Positions 52,674 through 62,187 of a DNA stretch of 64,000 nucleotides are shown here, piece by piece. The position numbers and the translations under genes are program-made. This DNA is from Pseudobdellovibrionaceae bacterium (GTDB taxonomy: Bacteria > Bdellovibrionota > Bdellovibrionia > Bdellovibrionales > UBA1609). The number at the start of each line of letters is the position of its first letter. Position 1 is the stretch's first letter. Location of the stretch: positions 1 to 64,000 of the forward strand of contig JACKAM010000004.1 in NCBI GenBank assembly GCA_020635075.1. Reading direction: 5' to 3'. The notes below the pieces were generated by a model, which did not search any database, was not told where the DNA came from, and was given only the letters and a program-made list of their open reading frames with translations.

Positions 52674-54227
52674 TTATTTCAGCATCTTACGCTTATCAAG
52701 GCCGTATTTCTCGACCTTCATGATAAGTCCTGCACGGCTGATTCCCAGCTCCTTTGCCAGCTTGGATTTGTTCCATCCAGTCCGGCGCAAGCCCTCTTTG
52801 ATCATCTCGCGCTCAAGTTCTTCCAGAGCGTCCTTTAGTTTGCCGTGGACACGCGCTCCCTGAACCTTGCCCTTTTCACTGGCTTCAAGGATCTTGGGGG
52901 AAAGCATATCAGCGGTAATCTTTGTCTCCCCACCGGAGAGAACGACGACGCGCTCCATTTCATTCTGAAGCTCCCGCACGTTTCCTGGAAAGGAGTAGTC
53001 ATACAGCTTTTCCAGCGCCCGCTTGGTCAGCGTCTTCTTCATCTCGCCGTTTTGGGCTTTATTGAGGAAGTATTCAGCTAATAGCGGAATATCCTCTTTT
53101 CTTTCCCGAAGTGGGGGGACGCGAATGTTGATTACGTTGAGGCGATAGTACAAGTCCTCGCGGAAAGTACCATTTTCAACCATCTCCTTGAGATTGCGGT
53201 TAGTTGCTGCGATCACTCGCACATCCACCCGCTTGGACTCCAGTCCTCCGACGGGAATGAAGGTGCCCTCTTGAAGAACACGTAGCAGTTTAACCTGCAT
53301 TGTGGGTGAGGTGTCTCCAATTTCATCCAAAAAGAAGGTTCCTTTATCAGCGATTTCAAACAGACCTTTCTTGTCGCGAACGGCACCGGTAAACGAGCCC
53401 TTAACGTGACCAAAAAGTTCTGACTCCAACAGGTTGTCGTTGAAGGCGGAGCAGTTCTGCACCACAAAGGACTTATCTTTGCGAAGCGAATTGTAGTGAA
53501 TCGCTTTGGCAATCAACTCCTTACCAGTTCCATTTTCCCCTTGAATCAGCACCGTACTGTCTGCCGTGCGAATCTTATCGAGCAGAGCATAGAGGTTCTG
53601 CATGGGCTTGGACTTACCAATCATGTTGTCATACTTGTAGCGGCTGCCCAGTTCTTTATTGAGCTCTTTGATGCGATTTTCGCGAGTGGTGATTTCTAGG
53701 TGGAGAGTGATAATCTCCTGGGAGACAAGCTCGACCAGCTCCAGAAAGTGTTCACGATCCTGGTCTTCCACGTATTTAATCTTAGACAAGCTCTGCTCAA
53801 TGATGTCAGCCGAGGCGCCAAAGATGGCCAGGCGTTCGCGAATCTCGTTAAGGCGCTGTCCGTTGTTGGTCACGTCCTTGACAAAGCCCATTGCAACAAC
53901 GGTACCCATAAAATCGTTGTCAATGAGAATGGGAACAATAGCAATGTCGAACCCGGCAGTGTCCCACTTGCGGATACTGTAGCGGTTTTCGGACATTCTC
54001 AAATCCTCGATGGACTTTGAGATGGTATCAGCCAGGTTATCCATTGCGGAGTCTTTGTTCAAAAAGGTATTAACCGCAGGATTACAGAACTTAGTTGTCT
54101 TGGGGTCTACGCCACGTAAATGACCGCGCTCATCAGTGAAGATGATATCGATGTTCCACCAAGAACTCAGGATCTGCTTCAACTTTTTAATAACGTGAAT
54201 ATGTTCAAACTCATCCCAATTGATCAT
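52674..54227 (-). CDS. Sigma-54-dependent transcriptional activator
   Basis: The protein has about 517 residues from the ATG at 54,227, which has a GAGGGG site; an upstream in-frame TTG at 54,278 is less likely. The N-terminal sensory part (FCNPAVNTFLNKD, DIAIVPILIDNDFMGTVVAMGF) is PocR- or GAF-like. It is followed by a coiled linker, then the AAA+ domain with GENGTGKE (Walker A), GSFTGA (sigma-54 contact; Ser in place of the usual Ala), FFLDEIGD (Walker B), and a Fis-type HTH at the end (NKSKLAKELGISRAGL). No receiver domain is present, so it probably senses a ligand directly. Target genes are unknown. Confidence 0.92.
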   Translation of the reverse strand: MINWDEFEHIHVIKKLKQILSSWWNIDIIFTDERGHLRGVDPKTTKFCNPAVNTFLNKDSAMDNLADTISKSIEDLRMSENRYSIRKWDTAGFDIAIVPILIDNDFMGTVVAMGFVKDVTNNGQRLNEIRERLAIFGASADIIEQSLSKIKYVEDQDREHFLELVELVSQEIITLHLEITTRENRIKELNKELGSRYKYDNMIGKSKPMQNLYALLDKIRTADSTVLIQGENGTGKELIAKAIHYNSLRKDKSFVVQNCSAFNDNLLESELFGHVKGSFTGAVRDKKGLFEIADKGTFFLDEIGDTSPTMQVKLLRVLQEGTFIPVGGLESKRVDVRVIAATNRNLKEMVENGTFREDLYYRLNVINIRVPPLRERKEDIPLLAEYFLNKAQNGEMKKTLTKRALEKLYDYSFPGNVRELQNEMERVVVLSGGETKITADMLSPKILEASEKGKVQGARVHGKLKDALEELEREMIKEGLRRTGWNKSKLAKELGISRAGLIMKVEKYGLDKRKMLK

Positions 54228-54493
54228 GTCTAACCCCTCTTGACTCGTGGCAAACTGCAAAGTTCTTTGACAATCCACTTATCGTCCAAAGTCTCGACAC
54301 ACTTGAGGAGGGAGTAAAAAATTTGGGCACCCATGAGGTAACCAGCTGAAATTACTGGCCAACAGACTGCCTCAATTTTGGAATGTCAGGTCGACAGGGC
54401 TTTAGTCACTGTTAGAAATGAGCCCACTAAGATTATGACAGTTGGGCCAAGTCGTATGGTTTAACGACAGAAAATTCGCGAAATCGAAATGAG

Positions 54494-56212
54494 CTAGTGA
54501 GCCTGCAGCTGGTGAAAACGAAAATACTCACCCTTCTTGTTTAAAAGATCATCATGCGAACCTTGTTCGACAATTCGACCTCCTTTAAGAACCAGAATGC
54601 GATCGGCCTTGGCGATGGTGGACAGGCGATGCGCAATGACGAAGGCCGTCCGCCCCTTCATCAGTTGATCGAGGCCCTTTTGGACCGAGACCTCGCTTTC
54701 ACTATCCAGGGCGCTGGTGGCCTCGTCCAAAATCAAAATGGGAGCATCCTTGAAGATGGCCCGGGCAATGCTAATCCGTTGTTTTTCACCGCCAGAAAAC
54801 AGCGCACCCTGATCACCCATACGCGTGTCGTAACCTTCACGAGTTCGAGTGATGAAGTCGTGGGCGTTGGCTAGTTTAGCCGCGCCTTCGACTAGTGACT
54901 CTTCCTTGTCGATGTCACCCAAGCGAATGTTGGCCTTTACCGTGTCGCCAAAAAGAAATACATCCTGGGAAACCAAGGCAATGTGATCGCGAAGGTCTTT
55001 AATAGACAGTTTGCGAATATCAACACCCCCAATTTCAATGTGACCAGAGGATGGATCGAAAAACCTTTCCAGAAGGTTAACCAGGGTGCTTTTGCCTCCT
55101 CCGCTGGAGCCAACCAGGGCAACCACTTCACCTCTCTTGATGCTCAGGTTGACATTCTTCAGCACGGCCTCGTCTTCAAAGGCAAAGCTCACGTTCTTAA
55201 AGTCAATGCTCGCCCAGGTTTCGTTAAAAGGAACTGGTGAGTCAGGATCAGGCACCGTCGAGGAGGTGTTCATGATGTCTTTCATTCTCTCTAGGGCAAC
55301 GGCGGCCTGTTGAAGCTTAAGATAACTTGCCTGCAGCTTTTTGACCGAATCCTGGAGGAGGCCAATGGCAAAAGAAAAGGCGATAAAGTCGCCCACCAGA
55401 AGGTGGCCGGAGAAAATTTGCTGACCAATATAGACCAGGATCATCGCCAGCGTGATAGAGGCCAGGCTTTCCGAGATGGGACCAGCCAGCTCCTCACGAT
55501 TAATGATCTTCTTTTGGGTTTCTAAAAAGTGATCGGCCTGTCGGGTGAAGCGATCCCTCAGTTGGCCCTCCAGATTGTAGGACTGTACAATGCGTGTGCC
55601 GTCGAGGCTCTCTTTAAGAGTCTTGGTCAGCTCCTCCATGGCCTCTTGGTTTTTATGTCCGTATTTGCGCAGGCTGCGGGCCAGGCGCCTCATTACGCCG
55701 GTGATTATGGGTAGGGCTGCAAGGATGAAGAGGGTGAGCTTCCAGTCCAGGTAGAGTACATAGGCGAAAGTCAGAAGCGCCATAAAAGGTTCGCGGACAA
55801 TGTCCGCCACTTTGTGGATAGCACCCTGGATAATCTGGATATCGCTAATCATGCGGCTGATCAGCCCCCCTGATCCGCGCATAAATCTGTGGAAAAACCC
55901 AAGATTGAGGCTCAAGTATTTGTTCATCAAATCACGTCGTAGCTTTACCGCGATCTGATCTGACGTGAATTTCATCCAAAATAGGTGATAGTAGCGGGCG
56001 ATACCACTTAAGGTCCAAAGCACGGCAATGGCGATCGGAATTTGAATGGCCTTGGTATGATCATCGGCCCGCCATGCAGCTTCCAATTGGCGCAGAAGTT
56101 CAGGGGAGACGGCCTTTAAACCACTGACAATGGCCCCAAGCACGAGAATAATCAGAATTCTCAGCTTGTAGGGTTGAAGTTCGGGCCACAGACGCTCAAT
56201 GATAATCTTCAT
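54494..56212 (-). CDS. MsbA-like ABC exporter (permease-ATPase half-transporter)
   Basis: The protein has 572 residues: six membrane helices in the first 320 residues, then the nucleotide-binding domain with GSSGGGKST (Walker A), SQDVFLFGDTV (Q-loop), LFSGGEKQRISIARAI (signature), LILDEATSALD (Walker B) and AHRLSTI (H-loop). It resembles MsbA/LptA-flippase type lipid exporters. It overlaps uvrA by 4 bases (ATGA). It is a candidate flippase for lipid-linked material, perhaps lipid A core. Confidence 0.88.
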   Translation of the reverse strand: MKIIIERLWPELQPYKLRILIILVLGAIVSGLKAVSPELLRQLEAAWRADDHTKAIQIPIAIAVLWTLSGIARYYHLFWMKFTSDQIAVKLRRDLMNKYLSLNLGFFHRFMRGSGGLISRMISDIQIIQGAIHKVADIVREPFMALLTFAYVLYLDWKLTLFILAALPIITGVMRRLARSLRKYGHKNQEAMEELTKTLKESLDGTRIVQSYNLEGQLRDRFTRQADHFLETQKKIINREELAGPISESLASITLAMILVYIGQQIFSGHLLVGDFIAFSFAIGLLQDSVKKLQASYLKLQQAAVALERMKDIMNTSSTVPDPDSPVPFNETWASIDFKNVSFAFEDEAVLKNVNLSIKRGEVVALVGSSGGGKSTLVNLLERFFDPSSGHIEIGGVDIRKLSIKDLRDHIALVSQDVFLFGDTVKANIRLGDIDKEESLVEGAAKLANAHDFITRTREGYDTRMGDQGALFSGGEKQRISIARAIFKDAPILILDEATSALDSESEVSVQKGLDQLMKGRTAFVIAHRLSTIAKADRILVLKGGRIVEQGSHDDLLNKKGEYFRFHQLQAH

Positions 56213-59200
56213 GAGTTAAGGGGTTCTCCACTTTTTTGCGATTTCTTGCTCGCCTTTGCCGTCGGGCTACCGGGCGTCGACGGATTGATTTGATCCAGGT
56301 ATTCCTTAAGGTATTTTCCAGTATATCCTTTGCGTGACTTGGTCAATTCCGATGGAGGAGCTGAATTAATAATTCGGCCACCCCCTGCGCCGGCCTCAGG
56401 CCCCAGGTCGATCACCCAGTCAGAGTGGCGAATAATCTCCAGGTTGTGTTCAATAAGCAGAACGCTGCCGCCACTTTCCACCAGTCGGTTAAGAACCTTA
56501 ATGAGCATGTGCACTTCGCGAAAGTGGAGGCCTGTGGTGGGTTCATCAAGGATATACAATGTGGCTTTTTGATTTGTTGAATTAAACTCACGCGCAATCT
56601 TAAGCCGCTGGGACTCTCCTCCGCTAAGAGTATTGGCGTTTTGGCCAAGACACAGGTAATCCAGCCCCACTTCTTTTAGGACAGACAACGGACGGCGGAT
56701 ATTCGGATAGGCTACGAAAAAGTCCATGGCTTCGGCGACAGTCATATTTAATACGTCGTGGATATTCTTGCCGCGATACTTGACCTCAAGGACCTCCGGG
56801 CGAAACTTCTTTCCATCGCAGGCATCGCATTGGATTTCAAGATCGTCCATAAAAAGCATGTCAACGACTTCGTGGCCAAGACCTTTGCAGACCGGGCAGC
56901 GGCCCCCTTCGACATTCAGGCTGAAGGATCCGGCTGAGTAGCCCATTGCCTTGGCTTCTGGGGTCGATGAAAAAATCGAACGGATGGCATCATACACTTT
57001 CAAATAGGTGACAGGGTTGCTGCGCGCGGTTTTGCCAATGGGCGATTGATCAATGAGAAGCAGTCCCTTTATGTTGCCAGCTCCTTTTAGGGATTTATAA
57101 GCCAGACCCTGTTTGTACTCCACACCCAGTTCGCGGGCGAGTGCCGGATAAAGAGTGCCGGTGACCAACGAGGATTTGCCGGAACCACTCACGCCAGTCA
57201 CGGTGACCATGCGATTCAGGGGGACTTCAAGATCGACATTCTTAAGGTTGTTTCCCTCGCATCCGGTGATCTCCAATTTATATCGGAAGGTACTCATATC
57301 GATCGGGCGAGTGGTAATCTCAGGAGACCATTTATCGGCAGAGCGCAGGTAGGGGGCCGTGTTGCTCTTTTCGTTGTCGAAAAAAGATTCTGTACCACCG
57401 GAATAGATCACGTCCCCGCCCAGGTGACCCGATCCGGGGCCCATTTCAATCACGTGAGTGCTGTTGCGGATCACATCGTGATCGTGCTCAACGACAATCA
57501 AAGTGTTTCCCTGCTGCCGAAGTTGTTTGAGGATTCCAATCAGCCGGTCATTATCCCGCGGATGGAGGCCGACGGTAGGTTCATCAAGAACGTATAGGGT
57601 TTGGGAGAGGCCCATGCCAAGTTGATTGGCTAAATTGAGGCGCTGGAATTCCCCGCCAGACAGAGTCTTGGTGGGACGATCCATGGTTAGATAGCCCACC
57701 CCCACGTCTTCCAGATACCGGAGCCTGTCGGTCAACTGCCGGTGGAGCTCATGGCAGATCTCTTGCTGTGTTTGGGTAAGTTCTAGGTCGCGAATAAAAA
57801 CATACAGCTCGGAGGTGGTCATGGAGCAAAGATCAGAAATCGAGTGTCCATGTATAAGAACCTGTTGGGCCTCCGGACGGAGGCGCGACCCTTTGCATGA
57901 GCTGCAGGTAAAGGCACTTTTGTACCGCGACAAAAACACCCGGACATGCATCTTGTATTTTTTGGTTTCCAAATACTCAAATAGTCCCAAGACGCCAAAG
58001 AAATCTTTGGAGCCTTGCCATATCAACTCGCGATGCTTTTGGGAAAGGTCCTTCCAAGGCGTGTGGGTGTCGATGCTGGCTTTGCGGCAGTAGGCGAGCA
58101 AAGTCCTGCGGTCCTTAGCTGCGCTGGGCATGGTAAACGGAACCAGGGCGCCCTGGGCAATGCTTAAGTCAGGATTGGGTACCACCTTGGCTTCGTCAAT
58201 ATCCAATAAATTCCCAAAGCCATTACACTTGGGACAAGCGCCCACGGGACTGTTGAAGCTGAACATCCGAGAGTTAATGCTGGGAAAAGAATAAGAGCAA
58301 ATCGAACAGGAAAACTCTTCACTGATGCGCAAATGGCGACCATCGGTGGAAACAATCAGCGCCTGTCCCGAGTGGTGATGATTGTTGTACTTGAGTGAGG
58401 CCGCATAGGCTTGAGCCAGGGAGTCAGTAATTCGACCCTGGTCATCCTTCCTGAAGGCCAGGCGATCAATAACAATATAAAAATCGTCTTTTGGAGCTCC
58501 CGAGCGTTTGAGCTTGCCATCCTCCAGATCGACGACCTCACCAACGGTTCCACTGTAATGACTAGTGAGGCTGTCCTGAACGGACTGCTCCTTTTTTGCC
58601 TCCGCCAACACCTTTTTGGTGGTGCTTCGGCGCTTACTAGCCTTAGTTTTTGCCGCTTCCTTTTCCTTTGCCGGCAAATAGAGGCGCAAAAACCCGTCCT
58701 TTACCAATTGCTCTCTCAATTTGCGCCCGTTGAGGAGACGATTGTCGGCGGGAAGAGGGGCCAACACATAGCCTCTCAGGCCATCGAAGGCCTGGAGAAT
58801 GCGTGCGGTACCATCTGATACCGAGTCCTTTTGAAGAGGGATATGGTGATTGGGACAGTAAGCCTGGCCAATCTTTTCAAACAGCAAGCGCAAATAATCG
58901 ACTACTTCAGTTGTGGTTCCCACGGTGGAGCGGGAGGACTTCACCGCATTTTTTTGTTCAATCGAAATTGCTGGTGGAATATTTTCAATGCCCTCGATGT
59001 CGGGCTTCGGAGCTTTATTGAGGAACTGCTTAGTGTAGTTTGAAAGGCTCTCAGTATAGCGCCGCTGCCCCTCCGCGTAGAGTGTTTCAAAGGCAAGAGA
59101 GCTCTTGCCTGACCCGCTTGGTCCACAGATGACCGTAAAGGATCCGAGGGGGATTTCAACTTCGACACCTTTTAGATTGTTTTGTCGAACCCCCCAAAGG

Positions 59201-59214
59201 TGGATGTTCTTCAT
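56209..59214 (-). CDS. uvrA: UvrA, excinuclease ABC subunit A
   Basis: The protein has 1,001 residues, longer than the usual 940. Two ABC modules: GPSGSGKSSLAFETLYAEGQ with LSGGEFQRLNLA, and GVSGSGKSSLV with LSGGESQRLKIA. Two zinc modules: CSIC...CPKC and CPVC...CDAC. DQSPIGKTARSNPVTYLKVYD is typical. The extra length includes a Lys/Ala-rich insert (KEKEAAKTKASKRRS and onward) in the first half. It acts in nucleotide excision repair with UvrB and UvrC. Its start overlaps the PBP1A stop by 4 bases. Confidence 0.95.
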   Translation of the reverse strand: MKNIHLWGVRQNNLKGVEVEIPLGSFTVICGPSGSGKSSLAFETLYAEGQRRYTESLSNYTKQFLNKAPKPDIEGIENIPPAISIEQKNAVKSSRSTVGTTTEVVDYLRLLFEKIGQAYCPNHHIPLQKDSVSDGTARILQAFDGLRGYVLAPLPADNRLLNGRKLREQLVKDGFLRLYLPAKEKEAAKTKASKRRSTTKKVLAEAKKEQSVQDSLTSHYSGTVGEVVDLEDGKLKRSGAPKDDFYIVIDRLAFRKDDQGRITDSLAQAYAASLKYNNHHHSGQALIVSTDGRHLRISEEFSCSICSYSFPSINSRMFSFNSPVGACPKCNGFGNLLDIDEAKVVPNPDLSIAQGALVPFTMPSAAKDRRTLLAYCRKASIDTHTPWKDLSQKHRELIWQGSKDFFGVLGLFEYLETKKYKMHVRVFLSRYKSAFTCSSCKGSRLRPEAQQVLIHGHSISDLCSMTTSELYVFIRDLELTQTQQEICHELHRQLTDRLRYLEDVGVGYLTMDRPTKTLSGGEFQRLNLANQLGMGLSQTLYVLDEPTVGLHPRDNDRLIGILKQLRQQGNTLIVVEHDHDVIRNSTHVIEMGPGSGHLGGDVIYSGGTESFFDNEKSNTAPYLRSADKWSPEITTRPIDMSTFRYKLEITGCEGNNLKNVDLEVPLNRMVTVTGVSGSGKSSLVTGTLYPALARELGVEYKQGLAYKSLKGAGNIKGLLLIDQSPIGKTARSNPVTYLKVYDAIRSIFSSTPEAKAMGYSAGSFSLNVEGGRCPVCKGLGHEVVDMLFMDDLEIQCDACDGKKFRPEVLEVKYRGKNIHDVLNMTVAEAMDFFVAYPNIRRPLSVLKEVGLDYLCLGQNANTLSGGESQRLKIAREFNSTNQKATLYILDEPTTGLHFREVHMLIKVLNRLVESGGSVLLIEHNLEIIRHSDWVIDLGPEAGAGGGRIINSAPPSELTKSRKGYTGKYLKEYLDQINPSTPGSPTAKASKKSQKSGEPLNS

Positions 59215-62072
59215 TCAGAAAGGTCCTCTTTGAAAAAGTTCTTCTCTTCCTGAGAGGTTGTGTCCGCCCCAGCTTCTGCAGGTTCAGTGCCTTCCTTAAA
59301 AGCCTGACGAACCACATCGGTTGACGAGGCTGACGCCAGTTTTCCAGTTTCGTTATCGATGTTGGCAAAGACAATTCCATCGGGTACGGAAAAGTTACGC
59401 ACTGGCAGGCCCTCATGAGCGAACTTCATATATTCAATCCAAATGGGGAGAGCTGCCCGGCCCCCCACCTCACCTTTTCCCAGGCTCTTTTCCTCATCAT
59501 ACCCTACCCAAACCCCTGTTGAGATGTCGGGGCTGAAGCCAATAAACCAACCGTCGTAATAACCACTGGTGGAACCGGTTTTTCCTGCTACCGGTCGACC
59601 GACCGCCCGGGCGGCGCGACCGGTTCCGCCTTCCTCTTCAACCACACCCTGCAAGAGAGAGGTTGTAATGTAGGCGGTCAGCGGGTCCATGAGTTGGCTA
59701 GGGTCATCGAAATAAAGAGGGGGTTCCTTGCGGAGGTCCACAACCTTGCCAAATTCTTCAAGCTTCAGCATATACTCGCCCCCGGGTTGGGCGACATTGA
59801 TGTCTTTGTTGGCAGCCGGAGTCTCAATGGAATCTTTGTCGCCCTCATCCTCGCTTCCACCTTGCTCTTCACTGCCATCCGATTTGGCAGACTCCTGTTC
59901 AGAGGGCTGGCGGGACTTCTTGAATTTGAGGTAGGCCTCGCGACGCAGCTCAAATTCCTTGTTTTGCATGGCCAATTCAGCTTCAAATCGATCATCCAGA
60001 GTGACTTCCTCCAGGAGGACTTTGCCAGTCTGATCCTCGACTTTATGGATCAGTCGAGGGGTCACACCCTTACCCATGCGACCGAAAATGGAAAACATTC
60101 TGGTCATTTCATAAAGGGTGACTCCGCTGGAACCGAGGGCCATGGTGAAGTCGTAATTGAGTGGGCTAAACACGCCGAGCCTGCGCGCGTAGGTGGCCAC
60201 CCAGTCGACACCAATCTTTTCGATAATCTTGACCGTGGGAACGTTAAGGCTGCGAATTAGAGCCTTACGAAAAAGAGTTTCACCAACAAACCGTTTGCTG
60301 TGATTCAGTGGTTTCCACTTTTTGGTGATAATCTCATCTGCGTCGGTGTCCTGAACCTCAGTGTCTTCCTCCTCATAGACAATTGGAGAGTCCAACAAAG
60401 AGGTGGCGGGAGTGTAGCCTTTGTCTAGGGCCGCGGCATAGACGAGTGATTTGAACGAAGACCCTGTTTGTCGGGCCGCCTGCAGAGCGCGATTAAACTC
60501 GGAGCGGGCAAAATCATAACCGCCCACAAGGGCAATAACGTCCTCAGTGTTTTGATCAATGGACACCAGGGCGCCTTCCACACTGGGCTCTTGCTCAAGC
60601 TCAACATGGGCGTGAACCTTGAAGTCCGGCAAATCTTCCGGCTCTTTCCAATTTTTGCCAGCCTTCTTCTTTAAAGTGTTAAGATGGTCTTCGACAGCCT
60701 GAGAGCTGAAGGTGCGACCAATAAGGCGGACTTCGATAACGTCTCCAGCTTTGAGGGCCTCACTGGGTTTGCTGATCTCACCCTGGTCAAAACGAATATT
60801 TGGGTCGGGATGGCGGGCCCACTTCATGGATTCAAAATCAATGAGCCCCTTGCTCTCACAAAAGCGCACGTGGACGAGTCCCCAGGTGTCATCCACCTTC
60901 ATGACCACCGCGGGAACAATTTGATCAACAGAGAGATAAGAGGGGATCGTAGGAAGAGGGTTGCCTTGGTCATCCAGACCGTCGAGATCAAGCTCGCCTT
61001 TTTCTTTAATCGTACCATCGGCCTGAATAATGCGCACGGAGCTGGCCTCGTCCATCAGGTCATCTCTGGATTTTCGTAAAAACTTGGCGACATCTTCAGG
61101 GTTTTGTAGAGATTGTTTTGGCCCGCGGTAGCCTTGGCGCTTGTCGACACTGCGAAGACCATTGCGAACCTGGCTTTGGGCTTCTTTTTGTTTTTGTAAA
61201 TCAAGTCCGGTATGAATCTTTATACCCTTGTCGAGAACCATGACTTCGCCCAGCTTCTTGATCACCATTTGCCGGACGGTCTCAAGGTAAAATGGCGCAA
61301 TCTCCTTATAGTCTTTGCGCACATAAACCTGTAGAGGTTCGTCGCCAGCGGCTTTGGCCTCTTCGGTGGTGATATAACCCTCTTCTGCCATTCGTCCGAG
61401 TACGTATAGCTGTCTTTCTTTTGCGGCACCGGGATTATATATCGGGGAGTATCGGCTCGGTGCCTGGGGAAGACCCGCCAGTAGAGCCATTTCAGGTAGG
61501 GTCAGTTCATTGACGGGTTTGCGAAAGTAAATGTCGGCAGCGGCACCGATACCATAGGCGCCCTGGCCCAGGTAAATTTGATTAAGATACAAATACAAAA
61601 TATCCTGCTTACCAAGGTTCTTCTCCATGCGATAGGACAGCATGACCTCTTTAATCTTTCGGGTGTAAGTCTTCTCACGGGTTAACAGTAGAGATCGGGC
61701 CACCTGCATGGTGATGGTCGATCCACCTTGGACCTTTCGGCCAGCACGGATGTTTGCAATCAGGGCGCGGATGGTGGCGATATAATTGATACCTCCATGT
61801 TGAAAAAAGGAGGAGTCTTCAGCAGAAGTGAAGGCCTGAATAAGTTGAGGAGGCGTATCCTTGTAGGGAACCAGCATTCGCTTTTCGCGAAAAAACTCAC
61901 CAATTTTGTTTCCACCCCGGTCATACACCTCCGAGACCAATAGCGGTTCATAATCTTCAACAGTGATGAGTTTGGGGAGATTGGTGGAAAAGGCAATGAG
62001 TACAATGGCACCGGCCGCAACACCCACGAAGGCTAATGCCAAAACTGCGGCAACGATCTTTTTAGTCGACAT
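59211..62072 (-). CDS. PBP1A-like bifunctional penicillin-binding protein
   Basis: The protein has about 953 residues from the ATG at 62,072, which has a GGAGG site 8 bases upstream; a GTG 15 bases earlier is in frame. A single N-terminal membrane segment is followed by the GT51 glycosyltransferase domain (SAEDSSFFQHGG, GGSTITMQVARSL, EIxxxYLNQIYLGQG-like) and the transpeptidase with SSFK (active Ser), RSLN (SxN) and KTGS. A low-complexity Glu/Ser/Asp-rich insert (KSDGSEEQGGSEDEGDKDS) interrupts the transpeptidase domain before the KTG motif. It polymerises and cross-links peptidoglycan in the periplasm. It is first in the overlapping PBP1A-uvrA-msbA-like run. Confidence 0.93.
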   Translation of the reverse strand: MSTKKIVAAVLALAFVGVAAGAIVLIAFSTNLPKLITVEDYEPLLVSEVYDRGGNKIGEFFREKRMLVPYKDTPPQLIQAFTSAEDSSFFQHGGINYIATIRALIANIRAGRKVQGGSTITMQVARSLLLTREKTYTRKIKEVMLSYRMEKNLGKQDILYLYLNQIYLGQGAYGIGAAADIYFRKPVNELTLPEMALLAGLPQAPSRYSPIYNPGAAKERQLYVLGRMAEEGYITTEEAKAAGDEPLQVYVRKDYKEIAPFYLETVRQMVIKKLGEVMVLDKGIKIHTGLDLQKQKEAQSQVRNGLRSVDKRQGYRGPKQSLQNPEDVAKFLRKSRDDLMDEASSVRIIQADGTIKEKGELDLDGLDDQGNPLPTIPSYLSVDQIVPAVVMKVDDTWGLVHVRFCESKGLIDFESMKWARHPDPNIRFDQGEISKPSEALKAGDVIEVRLIGRTFSSQAVEDHLNTLKKKAGKNWKEPEDLPDFKVHAHVELEQEPSVEGALVSIDQNTEDVIALVGGYDFARSEFNRALQAARQTGSSFKSLVYAAALDKGYTPATSLLDSPIVYEEEDTEVQDTDADEIITKKWKPLNHSKRFVGETLFRKALIRSLNVPTVKIIEKIGVDWVATYARRLGVFSPLNYDFTMALGSSGVTLYEMTRMFSIFGRMGKGVTPRLIHKVEDQTGKVLLEEVTLDDRFEAELAMQNKEFELRREAYLKFKKSRQPSEQESAKSDGSEEQGGSEDEGDKDSIETPAANKDINVAQPGGEYMLKLEEFGKVVDLRKEPPLYFDDPSQLMDPLTAYITTSLLQGVVEEEGGTGRAARAVGRPVAGKTGSTSGYYDGWFIGFSPDISTGVWVGYDEEKSLGKGEVGGRAALPIWIEYMKFAHEGLPVRNFSVPDGIVFANIDNETGKLASASSTDVVRQAFKEGTEPAEAGADTTSQEEKNFFKEDLSE

Positions 62073-62155
62073 AGAAAGGGCCTCCACCCGGAGCTAAGCC
62101 AAAGGAAATAATATAGATCAGCTCAGTATATATCGGGTGGAGAGGGGGCTCAAGG

Positions 62156-62176
62156 GCGGCGCCAATGGCGCGCCGC
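62156..62176. repeat. GC-rich hairpin, second copy
   Basis: GCGGCGCC, AAT and GGCGCGCCGC form a stem of about 8 bp with one bulged base. It is built like the hairpin at 51,173-51,194. It lies 11 bases past the stop of the 62,188 gene (minus strand), so it may help end that transcript. Confidence 0.4.
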
Positions 62177-62187
62177 ACAGGCCACCA

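Noticed and set aside
59694..60260. Open frame of 188 codons opposite the PBP1A gene
   Set aside because: It is a shadow of the coding frame of a clear transpeptidase domain; no independent start signal.
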